64,000 bases of DNA from Orobanche coerulescens (taxonomy: Eukaryota > Streptophyta > Magnoliopsida > Lamiales > Orobanchaceae): assembly GCA_033398695.1 (NCBI GenBank), contig CM065805.1, forward strand, positions 167,935,787 to 167,999,786, in the 5' to 3' direction. This document shows, piece by piece, positions 45,939 to 57,300 of the stretch. A program made the position numbers and the translations under genes. The notes beneath the pieces are model-generated. The model was not told the origin of the DNA. It searched no databases and saw nothing but the letters and a program-made list of their open reading frames with translations. Position 1 is the first letter of the stretch; every line of letters begins with the position of its first letter.

Positions 45939-47061
45939 GCACCTTTAATCGATTCTGAAGCGGCGAAGATGAGAACGAATACGACAAAGCCTTCAATCGG
46001 CCAACACAACATGAAACACATGACGCCAACATTAAAAACAATGATTACAACAATGTCTAAGATCAACATCAATATTAAAAACAATCGATACATCGATACA
46101 TGAACCGGCTATCGACAATAACATTAACAATGAGTATCCCAAATGCCCTGAACTGGCCATTAATGAACAATAATAAGCATTTGGCATAATTGCCGAAGAG
46201 TATCGTATCGAACGATCCCCTAATATCAATGAACTTATGAAGAGACTAAGTCTCGGAATGATACAACACATTCATACACATATATGATAACATTAATCTC
46301 ATTGACTAGTACAAGTATAAAACTTGCCTCAAACCGAAGGCGAGAAAGTCCTTCCACGATCAACGTCCTTGTAGAAATGTCGGTCGCTCGAACAACCTTG
46401 AATAACATAGTTACCAATGATACGCTTAATATACGAAGCAAGCATGATTACAACCAACTCAAAAGTCGATACAACACTACCCAAACTCATTGGGAAGATC
46501 TAACAAACACGTTGTAAACAATCTCCAATTGTTTACAACCAAAACTCAATTATACCGAAAACCAACTTCCAATGAATGATTCAATCCAACAAAACCTCAT
46601 GAATACCATTAATAAACCAATAGGAATACTTCATTCGAGATTACAACATCTAGTCGAAAACCCCCAAAATTCCAAAGTCAACACCCAAGGTGTTCTTGAA
46701 CAAATCCCCAAATGTTCAAAAATTCCGAAAATTACATCAATGAATCCGTAGAAATATATATCCAAGGTACATAATCCATATCTAACATAATCCAACATAA
46801 TATCAAGCTAACTCGAAGAGATCGGAAGAAAAACATCAAAATCCGAAATTCTAGATTCAAGAAGAGTTTACCTTGATTAGATGCATTGGAGAGGATGAAA
46901 TGATGATTAATCCGACTTAGAAGCTTGAAGATGATTATAGATGGATTCAGCTCGAAGAAATCTCTTCAAAACGTCCGAAATCGCCCAAAACCGTCAAAGG
47001 AATGGAGTGGAATGAAAAATGACGAATCTGGACTGCACTGTCCAATTAATACTGCTCCCAG

Positions 47062-47352
47062 CTTAGCGCACGCTAAACTCTAATATTAAGCGTGCGTTGG
47101 CGGTTAACCGGATAGTCCAGTGAACTCTGGCTGCCTCGTTAGCGTGAGCTACGAGCTTGGTAGCGTGCGCTAACGCCTTCCCGATAGCGTCGTTAACGGT
47201 GTTAGCGTCGCTAAGCGATGTTGATACCCGGAATCGGAGTCCGTAACCTCTTGTCACATGCCTGCTCGCATTAGCGTGCGCTACACTTATGCCTTAGCGT
47301 GCGTTACCCGCACAGTTAGCGTATGCTACTTACCACTCCTAGCGTGCGCTAC
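47062..47352 (-). repeat. Palindrome array TAGCGTGCGCTA in LTR, unit 2
   Basis: Counterpart of 36759-37054; some units are shortened (TAGCGTCGTTAA, TTAGCGTCGCTAA), again near CTG/CAG positions. Confidence 0.78.
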
Positions 47353-47473
47353 GAATTTCCAATTTCAGTCCAGTACCTAATGAACATGAATGATGAATGA
47401 TTATTACTGAGTGAAAAATTTCTGAGTGGCAATTACTGAATGATAATTAATGAATTCACAACCGGGTATTACA

Positions 47474-47957
47474 GTTTTTCCTTGAGATCTAATATATGTG
47501 GATTGTATAATGTCGGGAGAATCATTTATCATGTATATCTGACCCTGTGTTTTGGGCGAAATACTTGTGTTGTATTTTAGGTCGGGGCAAAGGCAAGGCA
47601 CGGGAAGAGCACGGTGACGGCGAAGGGTTCGAGAGATACTAGTTCGGGGAGCCCATGTCTTTTTGTCCGGTTATTGTTCAAACCGTGTAATGTTACTTTA
47701 ATTCCGCTTTATTTACATTATTGTCTGGTTGTATTTGAAGTATATTCCATCTTCATATGGTTTGTACTTCTATTTCGGATCCTGTGTATCATAAGGCCGT
47801 TGGCCATACTATTAATAAACTCCTAGTCGGAGTAATGACTATTTATTGTGGTTCGGTATCACAAAATAATACTTATTTAATCTGTATTTTGATATCGCCT
47901 GGTGGGTCCCAGTGTGGGGTCCACGGCACTGTAATATCCGCCTTTTGGGGTGTTACA
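47474..47957 (+). repeat. Plus-oriented chromovirus LTR 3' end, unit 2
   Basis: Counterpart of 26874-27355 and 37176-37659, ending GGGGTGTTACA at 47957. Confidence 0.65.
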
Positions 47958-47996
47958 ATTTTATGCATACATGTCGAAGGGCTAATTCCCTTAATA

Positions 47997-50550
47997 TTAC
48001 TCAAACCCCATCCTATTGCCTCTTTGCATAACTTCTACAAAAAGAAATTCTTCATCTTCGCTCAATTCAACATTAATAATTACGGGTTTTTTATTTTCAT
48101 CTTCAAGAAAAACATATTTTAAATGCTTAGGCAATTCTTTAAGCTCTGGTACTTCTTTTTCTTTGCTTTCCAGTAACGACTCCAGACTATCTATCTTACC
48201 CCCCTGTACGAGATTTTCGCACATTTCTCCTTCAACTTCTGGGTTAAGCTCCGAACACTCCATTACTTGTTCCTGTATAATGAGAGTTTCTACAGAATTT
48301 TCAATAATATCAACAAAAGCGCATTCCTCATATAAATCATAACTAGAAACAGGGGGCGAATCAAACACAGAAAATGTCACGGTTTCATTTAACACCCTCA
48401 TAATTAATTTTCCTCTTTTAACATCAATTATTGTTTCAGCGGTAGCCATGAAAGGTCTTCCCAATAAAATAGAATGATCTTTTCCATTTTCTAGACATGG
48501 TCCCATTTCTAAGACAACCAAATCTGCTGGAATAATAAGCCCCTCTATGTCTACCAAAATATCTTCGATAATTCCAACAGGATAACGAAGTGATCTATAG
48601 GCCAATTGTAAACATATTTTAGTTGTGCTAAGTTCACTAAGATCAAGTTGCTCAAAAATATATAATGACATCAAATTTATACCTGCTCCGAGATCAAGCA
48701 TACCAGTGATTTTCTTACCGTTTCCCATAGCGATATTTATTATGAAGCTACCTGGATCACTTTGCTTGGGAGGTAATCGTTGTTGGAGCAATGCAGACAT
48801 AACCTCCGAGACAATGATTTTTTCTCTATATCCAAACTTCTTTTTATCCATGAGTAATTCTTTGAAAAAATTTCCGTATGCTGGGACACTTTTATTACTT
48901 CCAATAAAGGAAGGTTTACATTTACTTTGGACAGCATATCAAAAAAATTGAGAAATTGCTTATCAAGTTTTTCATTTTTTTGTCGGCTTGGAAAAGGTAT
49001 TGGGGGTTTGTATGGATTTGTAGCTTTGTGGAGTGTTGGGGTGGGGACTTCTTTAGAATATTCATTTGATTCCTTGTCTTCGTCCTCATTTCCTGCAATA
49101 ATTGAAACATCATCATTAGAAGGGGAATCAACTCGATTGTTATAAATCTTACCAGTTCTCAGCGTGGTGATAGCTTTAGCTTGTTCGGGTTGACTTGGTA
49201 ACCTCCCTTTTTGGTTGTTTTGCAGTTGATTTGCTAGTTGCCCGACTTGAGTTTCGACTCGTTTTACTGATGCTTCCATTGCTTCAAATCTTCGATCCGA
49301 CTTTTGGATGAATGATTGAAGTGTTTCTTCTAATGAGGGTTTTCGGGGTTGGTTTGAGGATGACCCTTGGAATTGGTTTGGTCTTTGATATGGTTGTTGC
49401 AAATTTTGATGTTGAGGGGGTGGTGGTTGTTCGTGATGATTTCCACCCCAAGAGAAGTTAGGGTGATTTCGCCAACTGGGATTATAGGTTTCAGAAAAAG
49501 AGTCATTTCTGGGGCGTTGGTAAAAATTATTTAAAGCATTTACCTCTTCAGGGTTCGTCGGGGATTAATGTTGGGTGCACTATACTCCCCACCGGCGAAA
49601 AATACTTCTTGAGTCAGCATGACTGTAGGTGGTGGAGAAATTCCTTGAGTTGTAAGTCGTTGGACTTGTTTGGTTAGCTCGGCAATTTGCGAAGTTAGAT
49701 CGCTGGTGGGATTTACTTCATTAGCTCCGACTCTCCTGCCTCGTGCACTCTTTTGCTGGGAGGATATAGCAAGTTTTTCAAATAAATCAAAAGCGGCGTG
49801 CGCCGTTCGTGTTCCTATATCTCCCTCAGCTGCATTATCAACAGAGAATTGGCAATTATGAGTTAGCCCATCATAAAAAGTTTGACTCAAACAGTGTAAA
49901 GAATAATGATGATGGGGGCATGCTAGTAAAAGAGTTTTGAAACGATCTCATGCTTCCAAAAGTTGTTCACCCTCCGATTGCGTAAAAGCCGCAATTTTGG
50001 TCCTTAGATCCGCCATTTTATGAGGTGGATAAAATTTAGACATGAATTTGTTGCACACATCATCCTAAGTAGCCAATGAATTTGGTGGCAACGTCATAAC
50101 CCATGTTTTTGCTCGATCCTTTAAAGTGTAAGGAAAACACCTCATTTTCAATTGATCCTCGGTCAATCGTTGTAATGGAAAGGTATTGACAACCGAGTAA
50201 AAATCTCGAATAAAACTTAAAGGATCCTCTTTTGGCATCCCATAAAAAGATGGGAGTTGGTTGAAATGAATGGATTTCAATTCATGATTTCGTGTTGTTT
50301 GGCCAAGTTGTATGCATGACGTTGTACCGATCACTGGTCTAGCAAAATCTTTCAAAGTTTGTTGGTATGCCATAGGTTCTTCGTTTCTAAAGGTTGACTT
50401 TCCTTCTTGATTGGAAGATTCAGTACTTTCTTCTGTCAAAAATTCTCCTTCACTGCTAATATCTTCCAGGCTATCTCCAACTTGATAATCGGGATGAACG
50501 TTTTCGTTGTATGGTACCAAAGTTCTTACAAGGGACCTACGGCCCTGCAT
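47997..50550 (-). pseudogene. Athila gag-protease, complete 5' copy
   Basis: The only copy with the full Gag. It starts at 50550 (MQGRRSLVRTLVPYNENVHP). The capsid-like retrotransposon-gag domain covers about 50370-49800 (LPSFYGMPKEDPLSFIRDF, CFPYTLKDRAKTWVMTLPP, QTFYDGLTHNCQFSVDNAA). A Gln/Pro-rich C-terminus follows (PPPPQHQN, QPYQRPNQFQGSSSNQP), then protease with DLGAGINLM. Stops at about 50064 and 49950 both look like Trp codons changed to stop. A frameshift lies near 49565 and another near 48870. The protease end abuts the inserted LTR end at 47957. Confidence 0.85.
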
Positions 50551-50685
50551 AGACTAGAAAACAGTTAAGCGCACCTTATGTGACAAAAAAAATAAGAACA
50601 AGAAGAATAAAATATGTAAAATAAAGAAAGGTAAAATCACAAGATATAAACAAAAGTATACCAAAATTTATATTTGGCCTAAAAC
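50551..50685 (-). other. Athila leader
   Basis: Untranslated AT-rich leader between the PBS and the Gag start; no other feature. Confidence 0.6.
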
Positions 50686-50703
50686 AATCCCGGCAACAGT
50701 GCC
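50686..50703 (-). other. Athila PBS (Asp-tRNA type)
   Basis: The minus strand reads TGGCACTGTTGCCGGGAT just inside the LTR end. Athila PBSs typically complement tRNA-Asp (TGGCGCCGTTGCCGGGGA); this matches with a few changes. It is distinct from the initiator-Met PBSs elsewhere in the window. Confidence 0.75.
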
Positions 50704-50924
50704 AAAATTTGATCGACAAAAACTTATCCTAAAAATAGGAGTTTTTGAATCGCTCGCAAATATATACGAGGTAGAAGTAGTTGTGGTAAGTTCTACCAAG
50801 GTCTTTTCTCTCGAGGATTGCTTAACAGGGCTTCGTATAATATTTTGTTATAGATTGCGAGAAATAAATATTAAAATATTCTAAAACAGATTTTTATTGG
50901 GTTTGTAAGTTAACTAAATTAAAT

Positions 50925-51045
50925 GCACTATTTTTAAACTAAACTATTTTTAATGATACTGTTTCTAATAAGACTATTTTTATCTAGACTGTTTTTATTA
51001 AGACTATTTATAACTAGACTATTTTTATTAAGACTATTTTTTATA
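50925..51045. repeat. AT-rich minisatellite in Athila LTR
   Basis: About seven degenerate units of AGACTATTTTTATTA spaced 16-19 bp. No other function is evident. Confidence 0.7.
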
Positions 51046-51831
51046 CTAGTGAGAATGAATCGAACTAAAATGAGTTAGAACATGATTTGATAAACACTAG
51101 GGGATTATGGGTTCATTAAATTAGGTTTTTAATAAAGTAGATGAATTGATTTACAATATAAAAGATAAACGAGTGTTTATCGAGTAATCAACTTTTCACC
51201 TCATAACTTTCGTATTCAAAGGCCTCTTAATACTTTCGTAACCTTAAAATGTTGTTAACAAGATAAACACTTGATGATTGAAAAGATATGTTTCCAATTC
51301 ACTTAACAATCAATCAAGAAAGTTTTATTAGAAATAGGATATGATCAATCACTATTTAAACCAATTAATCCCTTTTAATCGAGATAGTGTAAATCAATCA
51401 AATACTTTATATATAACCTAATAGAAATCCCCCTTCCCCTAGGAAGAAAGATTAGATACTCATCGGTTCCTATGTATTATAATTAAAATAGAATTGATTA
51501 ATATACATAATGTATAAAAACTTGTAATAATTTAGAACTTAATGACAATAGATGAAAACTTACTTGAATACGATGTATCAAAGTGCAAGAAATGATCTCC
51601 GAAATATAATTTCGAACTTGATTACAAAAGTTACAAACTATGAAGTAAGATACTAAGTACTTATTGATCAAGCACTTTTCAATTACAAAATAGAAGAACG
51701 ACTTCAAACTATCAAAAATAAAATGGATACAAAATTATAATAAAAAATTCTTTTCTAGGAAGAGATGTCTTGCTAAAGAAAGGATATTTCTTAGCAAGAA
51801 GAGGAGTGATTTTTTTCATGGACGAAGGTGT

Positions 51832-51842
51832 CCTTTTATAGG
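51832..51842 (-). promoter_or_regulatory. TATA box of Athila LTR
   Basis: The minus strand reads CCTATAAAAGG, a strong TATA motif about 190 bp downstream of the palindrome array. Confidence 0.55.
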
Positions 51843-52029
51843 TGATTTTCAAGAATACTATGGATTTTTTAATTCAAGAAATGTGTTGTAGTATCTTGAT
51901 TTTTTCTTTGGTAGTTGATTCACACTTGATCTTCCATGCATGTCTTGATTTTCAGATCATTGACCCCCAAATAAAATACATGGTTGTTGGGCTCACAAGA
52001 TGGTCAAATGGAATATTCAGCTAAGGAAC

Positions 52030-52290
52030 TGCCTGAAAAGGACTCTGGAAAACGGCCCATTTTGTGCAGTGTGTTCACCGTGTGAGAAACGGCCGAAGAA
52101 ACGGCCTTGATTTGCGCCGTATTGTATCGCCGTGTTGTAGGGTGACTCGATCATGTCCGGAACACGCGCAAGGACCCGACGGAAAATGCCGGTCGTGTAT
52201 GAAACGGCACAAGACACGACTCATGTTGCGCCGTGAATGAAATGGCCGAAGAAACGGTCCTGGTTGCGCCGTTTTGTCTTGATCGTTTTG
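52030..52290 (-). repeat. Palindromic GC-rich repeats in Athila LTR
   Basis: Repeated AAACGGCC, TTGCGCCGT and CGCCGTGTTGTA blocks form imperfect palindromes. They are related to the better ordered array before ORF1 (30885-31085). Confidence 0.6.
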
Positions 52291-52774
52291 TATATTGTCC
52301 ATGAAAATTTTCTGATCTTGAATTTGGTTCGACTTTTCGTCCTTTTTGACGTTTCATGTCAGTAATCTGTAAAATAAATATTTTTTTGCTCATGTTTTGA
52401 CATATCTTTAAAATAATTATTTTTTATCACCAATCCATATGCTTATGCTACAAAAAGAGATATTTTGTATATGAATTTTTAGATCAATTATGCATTAATC
52501 AGTATTCAGTATCTAACGCCTCGGGACCGTTGAAATATATTGCATTTAAATACTTGCAAGTAACAGTTTTGTTACTCTATATAACATTTGATTACCAGCT
52601 GAAGTCATGATTCTTTTAATTATTTCAATATTATGGTTTTGTAATACTTTTATAAAATATTATTATTAAACAATGTAATTTGCTGCGAAGACTCAAAAAA
52701 TCCAATTCATATAAGGCTCTTGGACATGTCCAGTGGCTCGGTTGTAAATATATGTTAAAGTCGGAAAACGTAAA

Positions 52775-52925
52775 ATGAGCAGAGATCCTCTCCAGTACTG
52801 GAGGGTCCAGTTCAATTTGGACGCTCCAATTCACACATACCCGCACGGGTGTATGTGTGTGTGGGGAAAATGGAGGGTGCAGATTCCCTCCAGTCCTCTC
52901 CAGTAAATGGAGAGGATCCAAACTC
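52775..52925. mobile_element. Foldback MITE candidate
   Basis: The left arm AGATCCTCTCCAGTACTGGAGGG pairs imperfectly with the right arm around CCTCCAGTCCTCTCCAG and TGGAGAGGATCC. The centre ACACATACCCG/CGGGTGTATGTGT is also palindromic, so almost the whole 150 bp can fold on itself. No target duplication was identified. Confidence 0.5.
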
Positions 52926-53154
52926 CTGTAAAATCCCTTTATTTCTTTATCTGAAAGAAAATCCAAATATAGGAGAAAAATTACAATTTTTCCACACTAC
53001 TATGCAATATATTTGATGCATGTAATCTAATATTTTAATGTATCGATATTTTAATGCATTGAAATTTTGATGCACGAAATGCATATATTTCATGCATAAT
53101 TAGTACAATAAGATCAGTAAGATCGCATCTAATATTAGACGTATGTAACGCGTC

Positions 53155-53200
53155 AATATATATATATATATATATTTTTTTATATATATATTTTTATAAA
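53155..53200. repeat. TA microsatellite
   Basis: Two AT-alternating runs separated by a T-run. Confidence 0.85.
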
Positions 53201-53516
53201 GGTTGGTTGGGGGGTCAAAACATACTTCACTCAACCAGAAAAAAAAAAAAAAAACATGCAACTTCAGGAGAAAAAAAAAATCAACTATGTTAACAGAAAT
53301 GATTAAACTTATAAAATAAGTCAAATAACATACGTTAGACAAGGTGAAGACCGGCCGGTCGGACCGATTTAACCAGAAGAGAGGAAAAAAAAGCCATATC
53401 TGGAACTCACGTTCTGAAGGAGTCTTCAGGTGCAAACCACAGAAATCCTAATGTTCAATCAAAGTGATGAAACGGGGGGGGGGGGGGGTCAAGTAGAAAG
53501 TAATAATCTGATATTC

Positions 53517-54339
53517 TCAGGACGCTTTTTTCGATTTGTACATCTTGGCGCAGAATACGTAGATCACCATGTTCAAGAAGCTTAGCGCAGCCAGAAGCCA
53601 GAAGAAATAATCGAGGTGACCCTCGTTCAGATTATCCGGTATCCACCCCTTCATCCCTCCCCTCGTTGTCAGACTCGTCACCAACGTCAAAATAAACGAA
53701 CTCAAATAATTCCCCAACGAGGTCGTCAGCAGCGACAACGCACTGCACAAACTCCGCATAGCATCCGGCGACTGATCGTAGAAAAACTCGAGCTGCCCGA
53801 TGAACGTGAACACCTCAGCCGCTCCCAGCAGGAAATACTGTGGCGCCTGCCAGAAAATGCTCATGGGCACGCCGACCGCCTCGCCGACCAGGCCGAGCTC
53901 CTCAGCAATCGCCAGCCGCCGGATCTCGACTACGGCGGCGGACGCCATGCACAGAACCGACAGGAAGAGTCCGATCCCCATCCGCTGGAGCTCGGAAAAA
54001 CCTCTCTCTTTGCCGGTGAGCTTCCAGGCGACGGGGACGAGGACCTTGTCGTAGATCGGGACCCACAGGATGACGCTTATGACGTCGAAGGTGGAAAGGG
54101 AGGCTGCGGGGATGGTGAAGGAGGCGACGGAGGTGTCCATGACCATTCCCTGCTCGACGAACATGGTCGACATCTGGGCGTACACAGCGGAGAAGACAAT
54201 TCCGGTGGCCCAGATGGGGAACATGCGGATTAGGATCTTCAATTCCTCAACTTGGGTTACTGTGCATAGGGTCCATGGGTCGGAGTAGTCGCCGGTTTTG
54301 TTGTCGGTGTCGCAAATTATTGCCGCTCTATCAAGGCAA
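53517..54339 (-). CDS. NPF gene exon 5
   Basis: Acceptor CTCTTCCAAG/T at 54340. It encodes the rest of the loop (CLDRAAI), [65 protein letters not shown] and the C-terminal helices to the stop at 53519-53517. Noticeably GC-richer than its surroundings. Confidence 0.94.
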
Positions 54340-57300
54340 CTTGGAAGAGGAAAGAGATAACATCATCACAAGGGTTAGAAAAGTTAGTATGTTACAAGTG
54401 TTTTATCTTTAGTTGGTTGCTAGAAATATAAATAGACAAGTGTCCAAATAAACTAAACTAGACAAAGTTGAGGACATGAAAAAAACAATGGATGATTAGC
54501 ACTGTTATACGAAATATTCAAAAAACTAACATTATTAGAAAAAAAAAAAAGGATCATTGTAAAAACTACCCTTGAGATTTAGGATAATTACAAAAAGGAA
54601 CCAGGCAACTTTGAAAATTACAAAAAACACTTGATTCCACTTATATTTTGCTCCAACTATTAGTTGACCACCCAGAATTTGCCCACATTATCAAGTATTT
54701 TACAATAGCATCCCTCAACAGTTTCAAAAATTTGGGGTTATATTGTACCATAATTTTTTTTTGATGAGGTTAACCATTTCCGTTAGCTCCACAAAAGACA
54801 TGTGCGAAACGTAAGACCAATGTAAACATTAAGGGTGCTTTTGTAATATTCAGCTTTAGCTGGGTTTCTTTTGTAATTTGCCAAACCTCAAAGTAGTTCT
54901 TGTAATTACCTTATTTTGTTTAAAAAGAAAAGCAAAGTTAACGAACATTTTGCAGGACGAGTGTAACATTATGGATGGTTCTGTAATTTCCAATGTTAGC
55001 TGGGTCTTTTTTTGTAATTTCGCCAAACTTCAAAGTAAACAGTCTAATTATCCCATTTTAATATATGGAGGTTCAGGAGTGAATATCTTGCGTTAGAACA
55101 ATGAAGAAGTTGTCCAAGGGTTCAATCAAGAAGGGCAATTTGGCCAAACAAATAACAAATGCTGGAATAAATTTGGTTATTTCATTTTGCTTTCAAATTG
55201 AGAAGCATTTCAAGCTAATCTCAAATGCACCGTGTTGAACTAAGAAGTACATCCTATGAGTCAAAGATATTAAAAACCACAGAAAGAAGGATTTCTCAGG
55301 AAATTATATTAAGAGATAATTACAGATACTACCCCTGAGATTTGGAATATTTACAAAAAAAAATCACATTTACAAAAATAAACACTCAAGTTCGATCGAG
55401 TCTTGATTTTGAGGGGATAACCGTATTATGTATATAGATGCAAGAAGGTAACTTGCAAGTTGCAACCCTTTTTTCTTATGAATGAGAGAAATGTAAGATG
55501 GGGATCAAGCCTCGAGGGGTGTCTAGGGAATTTGAAATTCTTTTGGGTTTTTCTGCAATTACTCCAACCCTCGAGGGCCGTTTTTGTGGTTGTCCCTTAT
55601 AATTAAATACCAACAAAATACAGAAATTCCAAGCCAGCAACATGTTTTGAACATCCTTATCAACACAAAAGAAATTCTTTTAAAAGACATACCAAAGTTT
55701 ATTTAACTATATTAATGAAAAGGCAACTGCTGAAAAAAAAAGAAGTAAAAAAAAGGACTTACTTCAGTTCATCAGTGTGCAACAATTTCCGACTCCCTTC
55801 GATCGCAGAGCTTTTATCAGGCGTTTCGTATAGAAGGCTGCTATCACTAGGAAAAGCCAAATTCCACTTACGGCACGATGCAACCAAAACCTGACACATT
55901 CTGGTGATAGGGCTTCCTCCCGGTTTCTGAAACCTATAGAGAGGGGTGCCTGAAAAGAAACTCGCTATAGCAATCCCCATAAACAAAGCCGGGATGCCGA
56001 AACCGAGGCCCCACCCAGCATTATCTTGAATCCACACAATCAAGCTGCTCGATACCAAGGCACCAATATTGATAGAGAAATAGAACCAATTAAAGAAAGA
56101 GCCCTTTTTAACTCTCTCGGCGGGGTCCGTGTCGTCAAACTGGTCAGCCCCGAAAGACGAAACACATGGTTTGATGCCTCCTGTCCCGAGTGCTATAAGA
56201 TAAAGCCCAAAGAAAAATACTCCATATTGAGCCGGTGTAGCTGAAGGGCATACAGAGTCGATGCATTCGGGAGGTTTAAAAGCCGGTATAGTTGCGGAAA
56301 GAGTCAAGGTGCACATACCCTTCGTAAATTTCGAAAAAAACAAGGAGTTAGATTAATAAGATGGAGAGAAACCAAAGGAAGTAATGCACATAAGAGGGGG
56401 ACAACGTATAAAAGATTAGAGCTTTTATTTGGCAAGTTGATGCATGAGTTGGTACTAAATATATAGTGGTTCAATCATCGCAAAACACGTTCCTCTGGTT
56501 GATTAGTGAAGAACTCAAGGGTAATGCATGCTCTTGACAAATTTCATAAGCGCATATTTAGTATTCAGGGCAAATGTCATCTACTCTCCCTACAAAATTG
56601 CCTAATTACAAAAAAGTCCTCCACGTTTGAACAATAACAGATTGGTCCATTTTCTATTTTTCTAAATGCATTTTTTGGACCATTTTGTAATTGTTTTATG
56701 CATTTGTAGGGACCATAGGGTTATCGCTAAAATGGCAGGGACTTTTTTGAGAAGGGGATGTTTTGCAGGGAGAGTAGATGTAATTTTCCCTTGTTTATGT
56801 CATCTGATGGCAATGATATAGTCGGTCACCTCTGAAGTTTTTCAAGTGATTTTGGGTGAAAAACTGCATTACCTGCTTTAAATAAATTTCTCAAAACCTC
56901 TGACAATTAAACAAATGTATTTTTTACTAGTAGGTCTCCTGTGAAACCTAATGTATTCGTCTCACCAGGACACCTATCCCCTAAACTAAGTCAAATAGAA
57001 ATATATTAAAAAACATCAAAAATAGAAAACTCTAAGAAAAATTAACTTACTTTTAATTTAAAAATAAGAACGGCTGGAGCCCTTTTGGGAAAACCCTTTT
57101 GATATGAAACCGTAACCCTAGAACCAGGCTCAGCAAGCGCGGGTATGCGACCCAAGCGGAGTACCAAGGGGACGAACAGATGGAAAACTTAGCCCTAGAT
57201 TTGGGCTGAGGCAGAGTTTCCAAGGGGGTACTCGGAAACAAGGACAATCCTCCACTCCTATGGGGGAGGAAAAGAAAAAGGAAGAAAAAACTTTCAACAA

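Larger units (their letters stand above)
45021..47473 (-). repeat. Chromovirus 5' LTR (second family), unit 2
   Basis: Counterpart of 34712-37175, 2.45 kb, with the same termini. Differences cluster at about 45950-46100 and 47180-47270 (the latter in the palindrome array). Confidence 0.82.
25466..49222 (-). repeat. Tandem array of a 10.3-kb chimeric retrotransposon unit
   Basis: Three copies of one unit in direct orientation: 25466-28620 (about 7.1 kb deleted), 28621-38916 (10,296 bp) and 38917-49222 (10,306 bp). Each begins at the novel junction where Athila gag sequence (GGTTGTTTTG, plus strand) meets Athila 3' sequence (AACGGCT). The last copy runs instead into authentic gag at 49223. Unit order on the plus strand: Athila 3' end, ORF1, integrase, RNase H, RT, truncated chromovirus gag, PBS, chromovirus LTR, opposite-facing LTR end, Athila protease and gag C-terminus. 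Near-identity suggests recent unequal exchange or rolling amplification; assembly error must be excluded. Confidence 0.88.
50709..52432 (-). repeat. Athila 5' LTR (outer edge approximate)
   Basis: The inner edge is placed by the PBS: the minus strand ends GTCGATCA at 50709. The outer edge has no second copy for comparison; CACCA near 52432 is a guess. It contains an AT-rich minisatellite (50925-51045), a TATA box (51832-51842) and a palindromic repeat array (52030-52290) in promoter-like order. Confidence 0.55.
52433..53516. other. Intergenic region downstream of the NPF gene
   Basis: AT-rich sequence between the Athila LTR and the transporter stop codon. It should hold the gene's 3' UTR on the minus strand. 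It contains a foldback element (52775-52925), a TA microsatellite (53155-53200) and a G-run (53476-53489). No gene is supported. Confidence 0.6.

Noticed and set aside
53616..54233. 205-codon plus-strand frame opposite NPF exon 5
   Set aside because: Antisense shadow of a GC-rich exon; the minus strand encodes a clear transporter.
57053..57247. Minus-strand 64-codon frame in intron 3
   Set aside because: No domain, lies within an intron near a dispersed repeat; likely chance.
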